Shown here: one piece after another, positions 8,678 to 15,861 of the stretch
How the letters are laid out: every line of letters starts with the position of its first letter
How positions within the stretch are numbered: position 1 is the first letter of the stretch
NCBI GenBank assembly: GCA_947570215.1
Contig: CANOTO010000008.1
Span: 1 to 64,000 of the forward strand
DNA: 64,000 nucleotides
DNA from: an uncultured Clostridia bacterium
GTDB lineage: Bacteria > Bacillota > Clostridia > Christensenellales > CAG-314
Direction: 5' to 3'
Notes under the pieces: model-generated
Databases searched by the model: none
Told to the model about the DNA's origin: nothing
The model's input: the letters and a program-made list of their open reading frames with translations, nothing else
Position numbers and translations under genes: made by a program

Positions 8678-9169
8678 ATTGTATGTCTGCATTATAACAG
8701 CGTTTGCTTAAAACAACTTTGCTTTTTGTCGCTTTTTCATACGCAGCTTAGATAATTTACCTATTGTGCGCATGCGGTGCAGATTTTCGATAAGTTGCCG
8801 CATATATAATAAACAGCGATATACGTCGGTTTATTGCGTAATATGCAAAATTGTTTATTTTTATTCTTTCGGCAAGAAGTTGTGCAATATTACTTGTACT
8901 GAAGCGGGCAGAAATTTTAACTGCGAAATCAGCTACGAATTGCGTATGAACTTCGTTGCGGAATTCAAAACGCGAATTTTTTGTAATAAAAAACGATGTA
9001 TAAATATTCGCGACTAATCGTGACCGAAAATAATAATACTTGACGAAGTGAAACATTTTTAGAGCTAACGGCGTTTAATATACAGCGCGTTATGTTTTGG
9101 GGCGGCATTCCGACAGGTCGTATCTAACAAAGACCGATTGTCGAATTGTGCGCGGACGAAGCAAAATTA
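8678..9169. other. Gene-free region
   Basis: About 490 bases holding the minus-strand -10 of the TetR gene at its left end and short frames with no family resemblance or ribosome binding site. I see no other structure. Confidence 0.4.
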
Positions 9170-9198
9170 TTGCCAATATTTTCAACTTATGTTAAACT
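9170..9198 (+). promoter_or_regulatory. Leaderless-type promoter of the transglutaminase gene
   Basis: TTGCCA at 9170-9175, a 17-base spacer and an extended -10 (TGT then TAAACT at 9193-9198). Six bases later comes the ATG at 9205, so transcription should begin at or next to the start codon. No Shine-Dalgarno site exists. Confidence 0.6.
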
Positions 9199-9204
9199 GA
9201 TATT

Positions 9205-11010
9205 ATGAAAAAACTATTTACCGCCGTACTGATAATCGCATTGATATTTTCATGCGCTGTTTATGCGTCTTGCGACTACATTTTGGATCTCATATTCGGA
9301 CCGAGTACACCGCCGGAAAGCGAAAATCCTGCGCACGTTCACTCGTTGGAGTTAAGGAGATTGGATAACTCCGTTTGTTCGGGAAGGGAATCGGCGGAGT
9401 ATTGGAAATGCTCCGAATGCGGAAAGTTTTTCGCTGACGGCGAAGGCTCTGCCGAGTTGACGGGCTTTGACGAGACAAGCGGTCACGCGTATATTACGGA
9501 CAAAAACGAGCAGGGGCATCAGCTTGTTTGTTCTTATTGCTCCGAACCGAACGGCGAACGTCTGCCGCACGAGACGGACAAGTGGCGTTACGACCGTAAC
9601 GGACACTATAAGTCGTGCAACATATGCGGGTACAAGTATAATCGCAATGAACACGAAATGCAGGATTCAATCTGTATTGTGTGCGATTATTCCGTCGACT
9701 ACAAGACAATATGCAATTCGCGTTACGGCTATGAATATTTGGGAACGTTAGATGACGGAGACAAACTGCAAACATTTTACGACGAAATAGACGCGCAGGT
9801 AACGTCAGCGCACGACGACGCGCAATACGTATTCGTGATTGTGCTTAGCGGCGCGGACAAGTATTATACTTTGCCGCAGCTTGCGTTAAACGGCATTACG
9901 GATAATCAAGCGGCGGAAGTCATATCCACCTACCGCAACGACAATCCGTTGTATTATTGGCTGACAAACCGTGTGTCTTACACGGCCGATTCCGTTTCTT
10001 TACACGTCGATTCTCGGTTTACGGACGGCAACTATCGATTGGAGTATAACGAAAAACTTTACGACTCGATACGCGGTTATACCGACGTTTTAGCGGACGA
10101 GACTGACGTTTACCACAAGGCGTTGGCTTTGCACGACGCGCTGACGGACAACGTCGATTACGCCTACGAAACGGACGGAGAAACGCCCGTCTCCGAGCAA
10201 TGGGCGCATACCGTCGAAGGCGCGCTGATGAAGAATGCAGCCGTCTGCGAAAGCTACGCCAAGGCGTACCAGCTGTTGCTTAACGTATGCAACATACCCA
10301 ATATTTACGTAACGGGCAGCAGCCGCGGAGTAGGGCACGCTTGGAATATGGTGCAGCTAAATAACGAGTGGTATTGGTACGACGTCACTTGGGACGATCA
10401 ACCTAATATGCCGGGCGGAATTATTTACGATTACGCCTGTAAAACGGACAAAGAATTTTTGCAGGACCATAAGATAGGCGCGGAGCAAACGGGGCTTAAC
10501 TATTTATACGGCTTGCCGAACAGAGCTGCGGAGCAATACGACAACGCCAACGCGTACGAAGTAGGCGAGCATTTTACCGATGGTAACTTGACGTTTACAG
10601 TATGCGGGTATAACGCGGTGGCTTTGACGGGCGTTAAAGCAAGCGGGCAGGTAATTGTTCCTTCCGCGGTTACCGCAAACGGCAGAACGTACGCGGTGGA
10701 GCAGATAGGCGCGAAAGCGTTTAACGGTTGTTTGACGGTGTCGGCGGTGGAAATCCCCGAAAGCGTAGCGGTTATTTACAACGAATCTTTCGTATACTGT
10801 TCTATAGCGGGAGTGTCGCTTTCCGACGTTAACGGGTGGAGCAGATATCCGCTAAACGGCAAAGAGCCCGTTTACGAAGCGTTGACGGCAGACGAACTTG
10901 CCGCCGCCGAAAAAGTTGCCGCTAAATTAAAAGAAACTTTCCGTAACGACAGCGGCGGAAATAATACGTACGTTTGGGTAAAGTCGCGCCGCGTCGCTGC
11001 GCAAGAATAA
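9205..11010 (+). CDS. Secreted transglutaminase-like protein with zinc-ribbon-like repeats
   Basis: A 601-residue exported protein. Residues 1-22 form a signal peptide, with a cysteine at 23 that may or may not be lipidated. Residues about 55-165 contain four CxxC-type segments (WKCSECGKFF, CSYC, CNICGYKY, CIVC) resembling zinc ribbons. Residues about 290-420 are a transglutaminase/protease-like domain with an apparent triad C348 (AAVCESYAKAY), H378 (GHAWNMV) and D393 (YDVTWDD). A short leucine-rich BspA-like stretch (AKAFNGCLTVSAVEIPESV) follows at about 500-540. Whether it cross-links or cleaves peptides is unknown. It stands alone, with a leaderless-type promoter. Confidence 0.8.
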   Translation: MKKLFTAVLIIALIFSCAVYASCDYILDLIFGPSTPPESENPAHVHSLELRRLDNSVCSGRESAEYWKCSECGKFFADGEGSAELTGFDETSGHAYITDKNEQGHQLVCSYCSEPNGERLPHETDKWRYDRNGHYKSCNICGYKYNRNEHEMQDSICIVCDYSVDYKTICNSRYGYEYLGTLDDGDKLQTFYDEIDAQVTSAHDDAQYVFVIVLSGADKYYTLPQLALNGITDNQAAEVISTYRNDNPLYYWLTNRVSYTADSVSLHVDSRFTDGNYRLEYNEKLYDSIRGYTDVLADETDVYHKALALHDALTDNVDYAYETDGETPVSEQWAHTVEGALMKNAAVCESYAKAYQLLLNVCNIPNIYVTGSSRGVGHAWNMVQLNNEWYWYDVTWDDQPNMPGGIIYDYACKTDKEFLQDHKIGAEQTGLNYLYGLPNRAAEQYDNANAYEVGEHFTDGNLTFTVCGYNAVALTGVKASGQVIVPSAVTANGRTYAVEQIGAKAFNGCLTVSAVEIPESVAVIYNESFVYCSIAGVSLSDVNGWSRYPLNGKEPVYEALTADELAAAEKVAAKLKETFRNDSGGNNTYVWVKSRRVAAQE

Positions 11011-11133
11011 CTGCGAAAAATGATATCGCAAAAACTTCAAAGACGTTGAGTAATTTATATAATATAATTTATATCAGCAATAATCTTGTAGATTGCTTAA
11101 TTGCTTGTGTTTACCGACTGTAGATGAGATATG

Positions 11134-11166
11134 CCGCCTTGCAATATTGTCAATGGCGGTTATTTT
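11134..11166 (+). terminator. Weak terminator downstream of the transglutaminase gene
   Basis: Stem CCGCC/GGCGG with inner TTG/CAA pairing, then TTATTTTC. It lies about 125 bases after the stop codon. Confidence 0.4.
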
Positions 11167-11195
11167 CTACTATTAGGCATTAACCGTTACTGTGC

Positions 11196-11231
11196 AAAAG
11201 AAAAAGAAACCGCAAATGCGATTTCTCTTTC
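11196..11231 (-). terminator. Displaced original terminator of ssrA
   Basis: On the minus strand a stem AAAGAGAAA/TTTCTTTTT with inner CGC/GCG pairing and a T-rich tail. It lies 27 bases beyond the left copy of the ssrA 3' end (11258-11280) and reads in the ssrA direction. It was probably the tmRNA terminator before the island separated them by 4.6 kb. Confidence 0.65.
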
Positions 11232-11257
11232 AGAGGGGTGTGCGTATACCCCCGTAA

Positions 11258-11280
11258 TGGTGGAGGTGACGGGACTTGCA
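11258..11280. repeat. Distal attachment site (copy of the ssrA 3' end)
   Basis: A 23-base sequence identical to 15839-15861, which is the CCA-bearing 3' end of the tmRNA gene. These direct repeats mark the ends of the integrated island. Confidence 0.85.
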
Positions 11281-11510
11281 GTATAACATCAATACGACGC
11301 AACCACAACATATTGTTCAAAACCATCGTATTAATCACAACATATTGTGGTTAAAAACCTCTCTGCCCCAATCTTGCCCCAAAATCAAAAAAACACGAAA
11401 ACTTCACAGCCTTTTCAGTTAATTTGTTAATTTTGAGCTATTCGATTTTTGCGAATAGCTCAAATTTTTATCGTTTTCTACAACGTCGTTAGTATTGACA
11501 CAAAATTCCA

Positions 11511-11545
11511 TTTCCCAAAATTCAAAAATACTTGATTTTGGGAAA
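11511..11545. promoter_or_regulatory. Inverted repeat over the ATPase promoter
   Basis: Perfect 11-base arms TTTCCCAAAAT (11511-11521) and ATTTTGGGAAA (11535-11545) separated by 13 bases. The right arm overlaps the -35 hexamer, as an operator would. Confidence 0.55.
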
Positions 11546-11560
11546 TATAAGTGATATAAT
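11532..11560 (+). promoter_or_regulatory. Promoter of the island ATPase gene
   Basis: TTGATT at 11532-11537, 17-base spacer, TATAAT at 11555-11560, followed by a GGAGG site at 11567-11571. Confidence 0.7.
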
Positions 11561-11576
11561 GCTGATGGAGGTAACA

Positions 11577-12770
11577 ATGAAACTAATTGAACGTGAATTT
11601 TATCTTGAACAGTTAAAACGTGTTATTGGAACGCCTGATATCAAGGTTATAACAGGCGTAAGGCGTAGTGGCAAATCAAAGTTGCTAGAGGCGTTTAAGA
11701 CCTATGTGGAAAACAATATTGATGCATCTAACGTTATTCACATCAACTTCAATTTGGCTCAGTTCGAGAAGTTGAAAGACTATCATGCGTTGAACGAGTT
11801 CGTCGAGAAGGCTTTTGTGCCCAGCAAGCAGAATTTTGTTTTAATAGACGAAGTACAGTTGTGTCCGCAATTCGAATTGACAATCAACAGTCTTCATGCA
11901 TCCGAAAAATACGATATATATATTACCGGCTCGAACGCATTCCTACTAAGTTCCGACCTTGCTACGCTTTTTACTGGTCGTACATTTGAAATAAAAGTAT
12001 ATCCGTTTTCTTTTGCGGAATACATGCAATACTTTGGATATGCTGATAAGTACGATGCACTTAATAAGTATATTAAAGAAGGCGGTATGTCTGGTTCGTA
12101 TCTATATCAAGATGAAAATGCTAAGTACGATTATATTACGGATATTTTTGACACATTAATTGTCCGAGATATAAGACAAAAGTACAAAATAAAGAATCAG
12201 CAGCTAATGGATAGGCTTGTCGATTACTTAATGGACAATGTGTCTAACCTTACTTCCGCACGAAATATTGCCGAAACGCTCACAAGCAATAAGGATAAAA
12301 TCAATCACAAAACAATTAGCGCATATATGCAGTATTTGTGTAATGCTTTTGCGTTTTACAAAGTGAGACGATACGATATACAAGGCAAAAAATATTTAAC
12401 GACCAATGACAAGTATTATTTGAGCGACCACACGTTTAGATATGCCAAGCTTGGCACAAAAAATATGAATTATGGACGGACGCTGGAAAACATCGTAGCA
12501 ATAGAATTATTGCGGCGTGGATATGAAGTGTATGTAGGTGTCCTTTATAAGAAAGAAATTGATTTTGTCGCGCTGAAACGCAACGAAAAAATATATATTC
12601 AGGTCTCGGATAATATAAGTGACGATTTGACTTTCCAAAGAGAAATTTCGCCACTGTTGTCCATCAAGGATGCCTATCCAAAGATGATAATTGCGCGCAC
12701 AAGAAATGATGAGTATTCTTACGAAGGCGTAAGCATCGTAGACATCGCCGATTGGCTAACGAAGAATTAA
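11577..12770 (+). CDS. AAA ATPase with DUF4143-type C-terminus
   Basis: A 397-residue ATP-binding protein of the AAA_14/DUF4143 architecture, common as solitary genes in anaerobic gut bacteria and often on islands. Walker A is GVRRSGKS at residues 27-34, Walker B is FVLIDEVQ with D91 and E92, and TGSNAFLLS plus TGRTFEIKVYPFSFAEY match the sensor and arginine-finger region. The C-terminal part (about 310-397), with LENIVAIELLRRGYEVYVG and a KEIDFVAL core, resembles a nuclease-like fold. Its function is unknown; a toxin or defence role has been suggested for relatives. The start at 11577 is set by GGAGG five bases upstream. Confidence 0.85.
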   Translation: MKLIEREFYLEQLKRVIGTPDIKVITGVRRSGKSKLLEAFKTYVENNIDASNVIHINFNLAQFEKLKDYHALNEFVEKAFVPSKQNFVLIDEVQLCPQFELTINSLHASEKYDIYITGSNAFLLSSDLATLFTGRTFEIKVYPFSFAEYMQYFGYADKYDALNKYIKEGGMSGSYLYQDENAKYDYITDIFDTLIVRDIRQKYKIKNQQLMDRLVDYLMDNVSNLTSARNIAETLTSNKDKINHKTISAYMQYLCNAFAFYKVRRYDIQGKKYLTTNDKYYLSDHTFRYAKLGTKNMNYGRTLENIVAIELLRRGYEVYVGVLYKKEIDFVALKRNEKIYIQVSDNISDDLTFQREISPLLSIKDAYPKMIIARTRNDEYSYEGVSIVDIADWLTKN

Positions 12771-12920
12771 TTGCATTCTATTATATCGCACACGAACAAA
12801 TTAAGCATAAGCTACTGGTTGATTAAGCTATACGATGTAATAGAACGAAGACGAATAGTAATAATTAATTTGGAATGTATACTTGAATGAGACGACAAAT
12901 AATTTAAGGAGAATAAAGAT

Positions 12921-13214
12921 ATGTTAGGATTTAAAGCTAAAAAACCACAAGATAGAATTAGAATTGCAGATAAAAAAATTCAATGCTTACGTAGCAAAAG
13001 AGCTAATGTCAATAGGTTTTCTGATCCGGATAAATATTGGCAAATTAACCAAAAGATACATCAGAATAAAATTGAAATTGAGATTGCAAAGGCGGAAATG
13101 AGCCAACCAGTTAAGAAAACTACCAATATCAGTACTCAGGTTACGCTCAATAAGACAGATAAAAGTAAGTCCATACACTTTCACGGACATTATCATAATA
13201 ACAAAAAGAAATAA
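12921..13214 (+). CDS. Small basic protein of unknown function
   Basis: A 97-residue lysine- and histidine-rich protein I do not recognise. Residues 1-60 look like an amphipathic coiled region (KKIQCLRSKRANVNRF); the tail contains HFHGHYHNNKKK, a possible metal or nucleic-acid binding cluster. A good AAGGAG site precedes the ATG. It lies within the ssrA island, 45 bases before the next gene in the same direction, so the two may be expressed together. Confidence 0.55.
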   Translation: MLGFKAKKPQDRIRIADKKIQCLRSKRANVNRFSDPDKYWQINQKIHQNKIEIEIAKAEMSQPVKKTTNISTQVTLNKTDKSKSIHFHGHYHNNKKK

Positions 13215-13259
13215 TTGTGTTAATGTAATAGAACTACACTAATTATACTGAGGCGTATT

Positions 13260-13772
13260 ATGATTACCAAAGAACAGATTAGAGAAGACCTTTATAAATT
13301 AATAAAGAATCATTATAATCAAGGCGATTATACAGAGGCGTTGAGGGATGCTATGTTTTTCGTCAAAGATTTATTACAAGAAAAAAGTGGTTTTATTGAT
13401 AAAGATAACACAAAATTAATTGAATCGTCGCTTTTGGGAAAAAATGCAGCGATAAAGATAAATAAGTATGCAACTGAATCTGAAATCAATTTCCAGGAGG
13501 GAATAGGCTTTGCCCTAAAAGGATTGGTGATGCATTTAAGAAACCCAATAAGTCATGAAAGGATCGAATATAGCGAACAAGACGCAGATGCACAGTTATT
13601 ATATATCAATTATTTGATTAACCAAATAGACAATTCTTCGGGGAGGCAATTAATCACCGATTGGTTACAATATTTGCAAAGTAACAGCTTTACTTCATCG
13701 AAAGTTTTTGCACAAGAACTAATTAAAGAATTGCCTAAAAAGCAACAATATGATTTACTTGTTTCTTTATAA
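13260..13772 (+). CDS. TIGR02391/Ymh-like protein with RNPxSHE motif
   Basis: A 170-residue protein. Its core (EGIGFALKGLVMHLRNPISHE, about residues 80-100) matches the TIGR02391/Ymh pattern, a family often found near restriction and other defence genes. The R-x4-H spacing in RNPISH resembles the catalytic motif of HEPN ribonucleases, so an RNase role is possible but unproven. GAGG lies ten bases before the ATG. Its position in an integrated island beside a restriction specificity remnant fits an accessory defence function. Confidence 0.6.
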   Translation: MITKEQIREDLYKLIKNHYNQGDYTEALRDAMFFVKDLLQEKSGFIDKDNTKLIESSLLGKNAAIKINKYATESEINFQEGIGFALKGLVMHLRNPISHERIEYSEQDADAQLLYINYLINQIDNSSGRQLITDWLQYLQSNSFTSSKVFAQELIKELPKKQQYDLLVSL

Positions 13773-13833
13773 AAGAAAGAGAGTCAAGTAAACGTCAAGA
13801 CTATATTGATTATTCAAAGTCAAAAATAAATGA

Positions 13834-14361
13834 ATCCGCAAGCGGGGGGGGGCGCTATTAGAAGTTGAGTGGCGCGAGTTTTACATAAAAGATATTTTCC
13901 CAACTATACAGCGCGGAAAAAGACTTGTTCGTGAAAAGCAATCTGCGGGAAATACACCATATGTTTCATCGTCAGCATTAAACAATGGTGTTGATTATTT
14001 TGTTTCAAATAGTGAGAATATACGTCGTTTTGCGAATTGTATAAGTTTGGCAAATAGTGGTAGTGTTGGATCATGTTTTTATGAGCCGTTTGAATTTATA
14101 GCAAGTGATCATGTTACACATTTAAAAAATCCAAAACTGAATAAATGGCACTACCTATTTATTGCAACAATAATGAAACGGCTATCTGCGAAGTATAATT
14201 TTAATCGAGAAATTAGCGATTCTCGTATTTCGCGCGAAAAGGTGCTATTACCGATCTGTCAGAATGGAGAAATAGACTATAGGTTTATGGAAACATTCAG
14301 TAAGAGCATAGCGAATAGCAGATGCAACGATTATTTGAAATATTGCGGTTGTATTTCGTGA
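13834..14361 (+). pseudogene. Type I restriction specificity subunit remnant (single target-recognition domain)
   Basis: The open frame 13834-14361 encodes a target-recognition domain: EWREFYIKDIFPTIQRGKR, then YVSSSALNNGVDYF, ISLANSGSVGSCFYEP and the closing VLLPICQNGEIDYRFMETF, all typical of HsdS-like or fused methylase-specificity proteins. Only one domain (about 175 residues) remains where HsdS has two. No start codon with a ribosome binding site exists; an ATG at 13830 would join the frame if the G9 tract at 13844-13852 lost one base. No methylase or nuclease gene is nearby. Confidence 0.7.
13844..13852. repeat. G9 homopolymer at the N-terminus of the specificity remnant
   Basis: Nine G in a row. 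With eight, the ATG at 13830 reads into the target-recognition domain; with nine it reaches a stop 13 codons on. It is either a phase-variation switch or a homopolymer sequencing artefact. Confidence 0.7.
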
Positions 14362-14566
14362 AAAACAAAGTAAGTAAATTCGTAATAGATGCTATTTGAT
14401 AAAATGACTGACGCAGTTTTTATAATTAGTTTGTATATAAATTGAGTAATGCAATAAATAAATTGTAAAACTGATAGGTGCTTCATATAACTTTTTGGTG
14501 CAATTAAAAAATGAAAGGATAAAAACTATTTTGTGATTTGTATATTATTTATTTTTATTGTTAAAA

Positions 14567-14638
14567 TCAAAAGCGGGTTTCCCGCTTGTTGAGAGGTGAA
14601 GGTGGTGCGGAAATGTACCACCTTTCTTATCCTGCTTA
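14567..14638. repeat. Left arm of a long imperfect inverted repeat
   Basis: Inverted copy of 15071-15138. The outer 25 bases match 24/25 and the inner 13 match fully; between them the sequences differ but each arm keeps its own hairpin (AAGGTGGT/ACCACCTT here). It also contains the hairpin AAGCGGG/CCCGCTT. Confidence 0.75.
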
Positions 14639-14736
14639 TTTTTTTAAAGCAAAAAGCTACCACTTTAACGAGGGGTATTTTTAATAGATTGGGGTATTAA
14701 ATAAATATTTTATTTAGAATAAATGTTCTAAAACTA

Positions 14737-14765
14737 TTGACGTTATTGAAGTGTTGTGCTACAAT
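14737..14765 (+). promoter_or_regulatory. Strong promoter inside the inverted repeats
   Basis: TTGACG at 14737-14742, 17-base spacer, TACAAT at 14760-14765. No start codon with a ribosome binding site follows before the terminator at 14872-14919, so the product is probably a short RNA. Confidence 0.65.
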
Positions 14766-14771
14766 ACGCTT

Positions 14772-14919
14772 GAACAGAATATTGGGTAGTGGGATTCCAT
14801 TGAATGTTATTACTAACGTCTTGTTTGAACTGGACTTGATGAGAAGGTCAAGAGGAGTCTGACGGACAGTTTTTACCTTATGGGGTAAATTTTGTCTGTT
14901 GGACTTTTTGTTTTACTAA
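14772..14919 (+). ncRNA. Putative small RNA of the island
   Basis: Predicted from the promoter at 14737-14765 and a terminator-like hairpin pairing 14872-14887 with 14894-14909, followed by five T. The predicted length is about 150 bases. No family is recognised. It could instead be a leader that reads through to the genes downstream. Confidence 0.4.
14872..14919 (+). terminator. Terminator of the putative small RNA
   Basis: A 16-base interrupted stem (14872-14887 with 14894-14909; two mismatches, two GU pairs) and CTTTTTG at the end. Confidence 0.55.
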
Positions 14920-14996
14920 AAGATTATTTTTGACAATTTTTCAAAAATGGTTGCGAAAACGACGTTTTCGTGAGCTACCACATAGAGGGACATACA

Positions 14997-15021
14997 AAAG
15001 GAGGTGATGCGTATGCTCTGA
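14997..15021 (+). promoter_or_regulatory. Perfect 12-base Shine-Dalgarno and two-codon frame
   Basis: AAAGGAGGTGAT is complementary to the whole 3' tail of 16S rRNA. Four bases later comes ATG CTC TGA (15013-15021), a start-plus-one-codon frame. It may be a ribosome trap or leader element for the gene at 15165. Confidence 0.5.
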
Positions 15022-15070
15022 TTTAACCCACTTAGTAACTAAAAAAGTGGGAGGAATTTATATAAAGAAG

Positions 15071-15138
15071 TAAGCAGGATAAGGAAGTGGGATGTTTTCC
15101 CTACTTCGACTTGCAACAAGCAGGAAACCCGCTTTTGA
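15071..15138. repeat. Right arm of the long imperfect inverted repeat
   Basis: Inverted partner of 14567-14638. Its internal hairpin GAAGT-GGG/CCC-ACTTC differs in sequence from the left arm but keeps the pairing. Confidence 0.75.
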
Positions 15139-15164
15139 ATTAAGCACAAAAAAGGGAGAAAAAA

Positions 15165-15533
15165 TTGAAAGATAAAAGCAAAATTATCGGCGTCGAAAAA
15201 CACGTTCGTATTACGAATACGGATATAAGCGATCAGATAGATAGGCTAATGGAACTGCCCGAATATAAGAGTTTCAACAAGGTAGTAAATGATGCTTTGT
15301 TCTACGGCTTACCCAAACTTACAGAAAGCATATTCGGCGAAGTAAAGTTGGCCAAACGAATATTACCACGCAAAGATAGCGGGCGATTTTATTGTGACCG
15401 TCAACAGCAAGTGCAAAAACGGCAAGGTCGAATACAAAAAAATTACTATCACGCCAATGTTACGTCCGTACCTAAAAGGCGTAAGCGAATTAACTTTTTA
15501 CGTGCAAAACCGTATTCGCGAACGCTTCCATAA
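15165..15533 (+). CDS. Small mobile-element protein, ribbon-helix-helix-like, fused out of frame
   Basis: TTG start behind an AAGGGAG site. Residues 1 to about 62 (HVRITNTDISDQIDRLMELP, FNKVVNDALFYGLPKL) look like a small DNA-binding protein of the kind found beside integrases in Clostridial elements. From about residue 65 the frame runs over the integrase remnant, which is read in a different frame, so this second half is meaningless. A deletion probably joined the two genes. The original C-terminus is lost. Confidence 0.5.
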   Translation: MKDKSKIIGVEKHVRITNTDISDQIDRLMELPEYKSFNKVVNDALFYGLPKLTESIFGEVKLAKRILPRKDSGRFYCDRQQQVQKRQGRIQKNYYHANVTSVPKRRKRINFLRAKPYSRTLP

Positions 15534-15717
15534 GGTTTTACCGGACAATAGACTTTACGATCTGCGCACGACATTTTACACAAGATGTCAAGAATGTGGT
15601 GTAGCGGACGTCGCTCGTAACGTATTTGTAGGGCACTCGTTAGGCGCATTGGGTGACACTTATACGGAATTATCCGATGAGTTTCTGCTAAAAGAAGGAC
15701 GCAAACTTAAATATTAG
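15346..15717 (+). pseudogene. Tyrosine recombinase (integrase), C-terminal remnant
   Basis: About 123 residues of the catalytic domain of a phage-type integrase. Visible are the beta-sheet KNGKVEYKKITITPML, the second catalytic box YDLRTTFYTRC, the GHS box and the C-terminal DTYTELSDEFLLKEG, whose tyrosine is the expected nucleophile. The N-terminal arm- and core-binding domains and the first catalytic arginine are missing, and the open frame starts directly after a stop codon at 15343. It lies 120 bases from the attachment site in ssrA, so it is presumably what is left of the enzyme that inserted the island. Confidence 0.8.
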
Positions 15718-15790
15718 TTTTATGCCCCAAAATCGACTTTTGAACGGTTAACGGTGGTTGCAAATCCCTAAAAAACACCAAAATTGCATT

Positions 15791-15832
15791 AAAAATGGGG
15801 TAATAATGGTTGCAAAAACCTAAAATTACCCC
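15791..15832 (-). terminator. Replacement terminator downstream of ssrA
   Basis: On the minus strand GGGGTAAT pairs with ATTACCCC across a 20-base loop, then ATTTTTAA. It lies just past the tmRNA 3' end and is island DNA. Confidence 0.5.
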
Positions 15833-15838
15833 AAAAAT

Positions 15839-15861
15839 TGGTGGAGGTGACGGGACTTGCA
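15839..15861. repeat. Proximal attachment site in ssrA
   Basis: The 23 bases at the 3' end of ssrA, identical to 11258-11280. Confidence 0.85.

Larger units (their letters stand above)
14362..15164. other. Non-coding part of the island
   Basis: About 800 bases without a convincing gene. It holds the inverted repeat pair (14567-14638 and 15071-15138), a strong promoter (14737-14765), a hairpin terminator (14872-14919) and a near-perfect Shine-Dalgarno sequence before a two-codon frame (14997-15021). Confidence 0.6.
11258..15861. mobile_element. Decayed genomic island integrated in ssrA
   Basis: About 4.6 kb bounded by identical 23-base direct repeats of the tmRNA 3' end, a classic tyrosine-recombinase attachment site. 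A truncated integrase lies next to the intact ssrA, as usual. Cargo: an AAA ATPase, two small cytoplasmic proteins and a restriction specificity-subunit remnant. The interior is more AT-rich than the flanks and its codon use differs. The missing catalytic N-terminus of the integrase means it is probably fixed in place. Confidence 0.85.

Noticed and set aside
15165-15533. A full-length 122-residue mobilization protein
   Set aside because: From about residue 65 the frame overlaps integrase coding sequence in another frame, so only the first half can be genuine.
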